Source: Sphingopyxis sp. CCNWLW2
GTDB lineage: Bacteria; Pseudomonadota; Alphaproteobacteria; Sphingomonadales; Sphingomonadaceae
Length of the DNA: 64,000 nt
Assembly (NCBI RefSeq): GCF_037095755.1
Contig: NZ_JBAWKJ010000002.1
Span: 1,261,748-1,325,747 of the forward strand
Direction of reading: 5' to 3'
Shown here: in pieces, positions 63,171 through 64,000 of the stretch
Layout of the letters: every line of letters starts with the position of its first letter
How positions within the stretch are numbered: the first letter of the stretch is position 1
Program-made: the position numbers and the translations under genes
The notes under the pieces: generated by a model
What the model was told of the DNA's origin: nothing
The model's database searches: none
Seen by the model: the letters and a program-made list of their open reading frames with translations, nothing else

Positions 63171-63190
63171 TTTTATTGCCGGGTGCCGAG

Positions 63191-63275
63191 ACCGGGCCCG
63201 GTGGGTCAAATGAGAGCGCCGGCTCTCTCCGGCGTTTCTCACGCCCAAATTGCTCAACTTTGGAGGATTTGGAAA
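63191..63275 (+). ncRNA. ROSE-like RNA thermometer in the hsp20 leader
   Basis: The leader forms ACCGGGCCCGGT (63191-63202), a strong GAGAGCGCCGG/CCGGCGTTTCTC hairpin (63212-63240), and a final weak hairpin in which ATTGCTC (63249-63255) can pair with the ribosome site GGAGGAT (63262-63268). The core TGCT paired with AGGA, including a central G-G, is the known ROSE arrangement in alphaproteobacterial small heat-shock genes. At low temperature the ribosome site is hidden; at high temperature it opens. Confidence 0.62.
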
Positions 63276-63755
63276 ATGAGAAGCAGTTTTGATTTTGCGC
63301 CCTATCGGCGCTCCACGGTCGGCTTCGACCGCCTGTTCGATCTCCTCGAGACCGATTTGCGCGGCGACGGCGGCGAAGGCTATCCGCCTTTCGATCTTTC
63401 GCGGCAGGGCGAGGACAGTTACCGCATTACGCTTGCGGTCGCCGGCTTCCGCCCCGGGGATATCGAGGTGGTCGCCCAGCAGAACCAACTCATCATCAGC
63501 GGCAAGCGCGGCGAGGACAAGGACGAGGGGCAGTATCTGCACCGCGGCATTGCGGCCCGCGCCTTCGAACGGCGCTTCCAGCTTGCCGACTATGTCGAAG
63601 TCGCCTCCGCCGACTTCGATAATGGTTTGCTGAAAATCGATCTGCGGCGGGTCGTCCCCGAGGCAATGAAGCCGCGCAAGATCGAGATCGGCGGCAGTTC
63701 CCCTGCCAATGATCGCTTGGACGCCCCGAAGAAGAAAGACCTCGAGGCGGCCTGA
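63276..63755 (+). CDS. Small heat-shock protein, Hsp20 family
   Basis: A 159-residue Hsp20. The start MRSSFDFAPYRRSTVGFDRL is typical of the alphaproteobacterial class A sHsps (HspA/IbpA-like). The alpha-crystallin domain runs from about YPPFDLSRQGEDSYRITLAV to RRVVPEAM, with ARAFERRFQLADYVEVASAD and the I-x-I-like IEIGG at the C-terminus. It binds unfolding proteins as an ATP-independent holdase. The ATG at 63276 has a GGAGG site inside the RNA thermometer. A second Hsp20 gene follows after 74 bases. Confidence 0.93.
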   Translation: MRSSFDFAPYRRSTVGFDRLFDLLETDLRGDGGEGYPPFDLSRQGEDSYRITLAVAGFRPGDIEVVAQQNQLIISGKRGEDKDEGQYLHRGIAARAFERRFQLADYVEVASADFDNGLLKIDLRRVVPEAMKPRKIEIGGSSPANDRLDAPKKKDLEAA

Positions 63756-63829
63756 TCGGGGCACCGGCTCGCCGCCCGCAGCGGCGGCGAGCCATGCTGA
63801 AACTCTCCAGCCAGAAAGGAGATGCTATC

Positions 63830-64000
63830 ATGGCTATTCGTGATCTGATCCCCTGGAGCCGACAGGAGAACCGGCTCCCCGTTCCGGTCAGCGCCGAGCG
63901 CGATCGGGGCGATCATCCGCTTCTGTCGCTTCACCGCGACGTCAATCGCCTGTTCGACGATCTCTTCCGCGGGTTCGGTATGTCGTCGTTCGGCGGCCTC
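63830..64000 (+). CDS. Second Hsp20 protein, 3' end cut by window edge
   Basis: The first 57 residues of an Hsp20 of the other class: MAIRDLIPWSRQENRLPVPV then HPLLSLHRDVNRLFDDLFRG. This start is typical of sHsps with a long N-terminal region. An AAGGA site precedes the ATG at 63830. It follows hsp20 on the same strand and is probably co-transcribed. The alpha-crystallin domain lies outside the window. Confidence 0.85.
   Translation, partial: MAIRDLIPWSRQENRLPVPVSAERDRGDHPLLSLHRDVNRLFDDLFRGFGMSSFGGL

Larger units (their letters stand above)
62892..63275. other. Intergenic region holding a repeat, promoter and RNA thermometer
   Basis: This 384-base gap between GH3 and hsp20 contains the right copy of the 27-bp repeat (63035), a sigma-32-like promoter (63143) and the hairpins before hsp20 (63191-63275). 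No protein gene is seen. Confidence 0.7.

Overview
The window is GC-rich chromosomal DNA from an alphaproteobacterium, most likely a sphingomonad (Sphingopyxis or a close relative). The placement is inferred from four TonB-dependent receptors with their substrate operons, a bacterial alternative oxidase, a LexA box of the GTTC-N7-GTTC type, EcfG-like promoters, families of GC-rich extragenic palindromes, and dense ATGA/GTGA gene overlaps. No rRNA, tRNA or CRISPR array was found. Two genes run off the edges: a serine hydrolase on the left and a second Hsp20 on the right.

Region 1 (1-25.6 kb) is mostly core genome. It holds a serine hydrolase and small membrane proteins, an AraC regulator, an epoxide-hydrolase-like enzyme, a pirin/cupin/BolA operon and a J-domain protein. 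Next come cobS and cobT with a lipoprotein hydrolase and an MFS transporter between them, a LysR/cupin divergon and a three-gene secreted M48 protease operon. A ThDP enzyme/aldehyde dehydrogenase pair, an LpxH-like phosphatase/glycosyltransferase pair, a TonB receptor with a Gly/Arg-rich insertion, and guaA complete the region.

Region 2 (25.6-28.7 kb) looks like a small island or remnant in the known guaA integration hotspot: a P4-type integrase, an AlpA-like regulator, a secreted protein and an I78-type inhibitor lipoprotein. Region 3 (28.7-31.8 kb) has a LysR regulator, a DUF1857 protein, an Old Yellow Enzyme and a broken SRPBCC gene. Region 4 (31.8-42.8 kb) is a coherent catabolic locus around a divergent IclR regulator: two PPC-domain proteins, an FAD-dependent Dld-type dehydrogenase, a thiolase and an acyl-CoA ligase in one overlapping operon, beside two SDRs, an alpha/beta hydrolase and a TonB receptor. 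Its substrate is not known.

Region 5 (42.9-50.7 kb) is a stress and DNA-repair block. It includes a retropepsin, CsbD, DUF1810, a canonical SRAP protein and a divergent SRAP paralogue lacking the catalytic Cys2, separated by a LexA box. AlkB, a CinA-type amidase, a hemerythrin, DUF3606, a frameshifted GNAT and an ExoIII-type nuclease follow. Two promoters here share GCAAC-N16-CGTT.

Region 6 (51.2-55.8 kb) is the most striking. It contains a heme-type FixL kinase and FixJ regulator, divergent from an alternative oxidase, a receiver-like protein, a flavohemoglobin-type globin, a group III truncated hemoglobin and a DUF1971 protein. It reads as an oxygen/nitric-oxide-responsive respiratory protection module. 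Region 7 (55.8-63.1 kb) is a glycan-use unit (LacI, TonB receptor, GH3 glucosidase) with LacI-like operators, flanked by 27-bp direct repeats. The right edge carries two small heat-shock genes, the first behind a probable RpoH promoter and a ROSE-like RNA thermometer.
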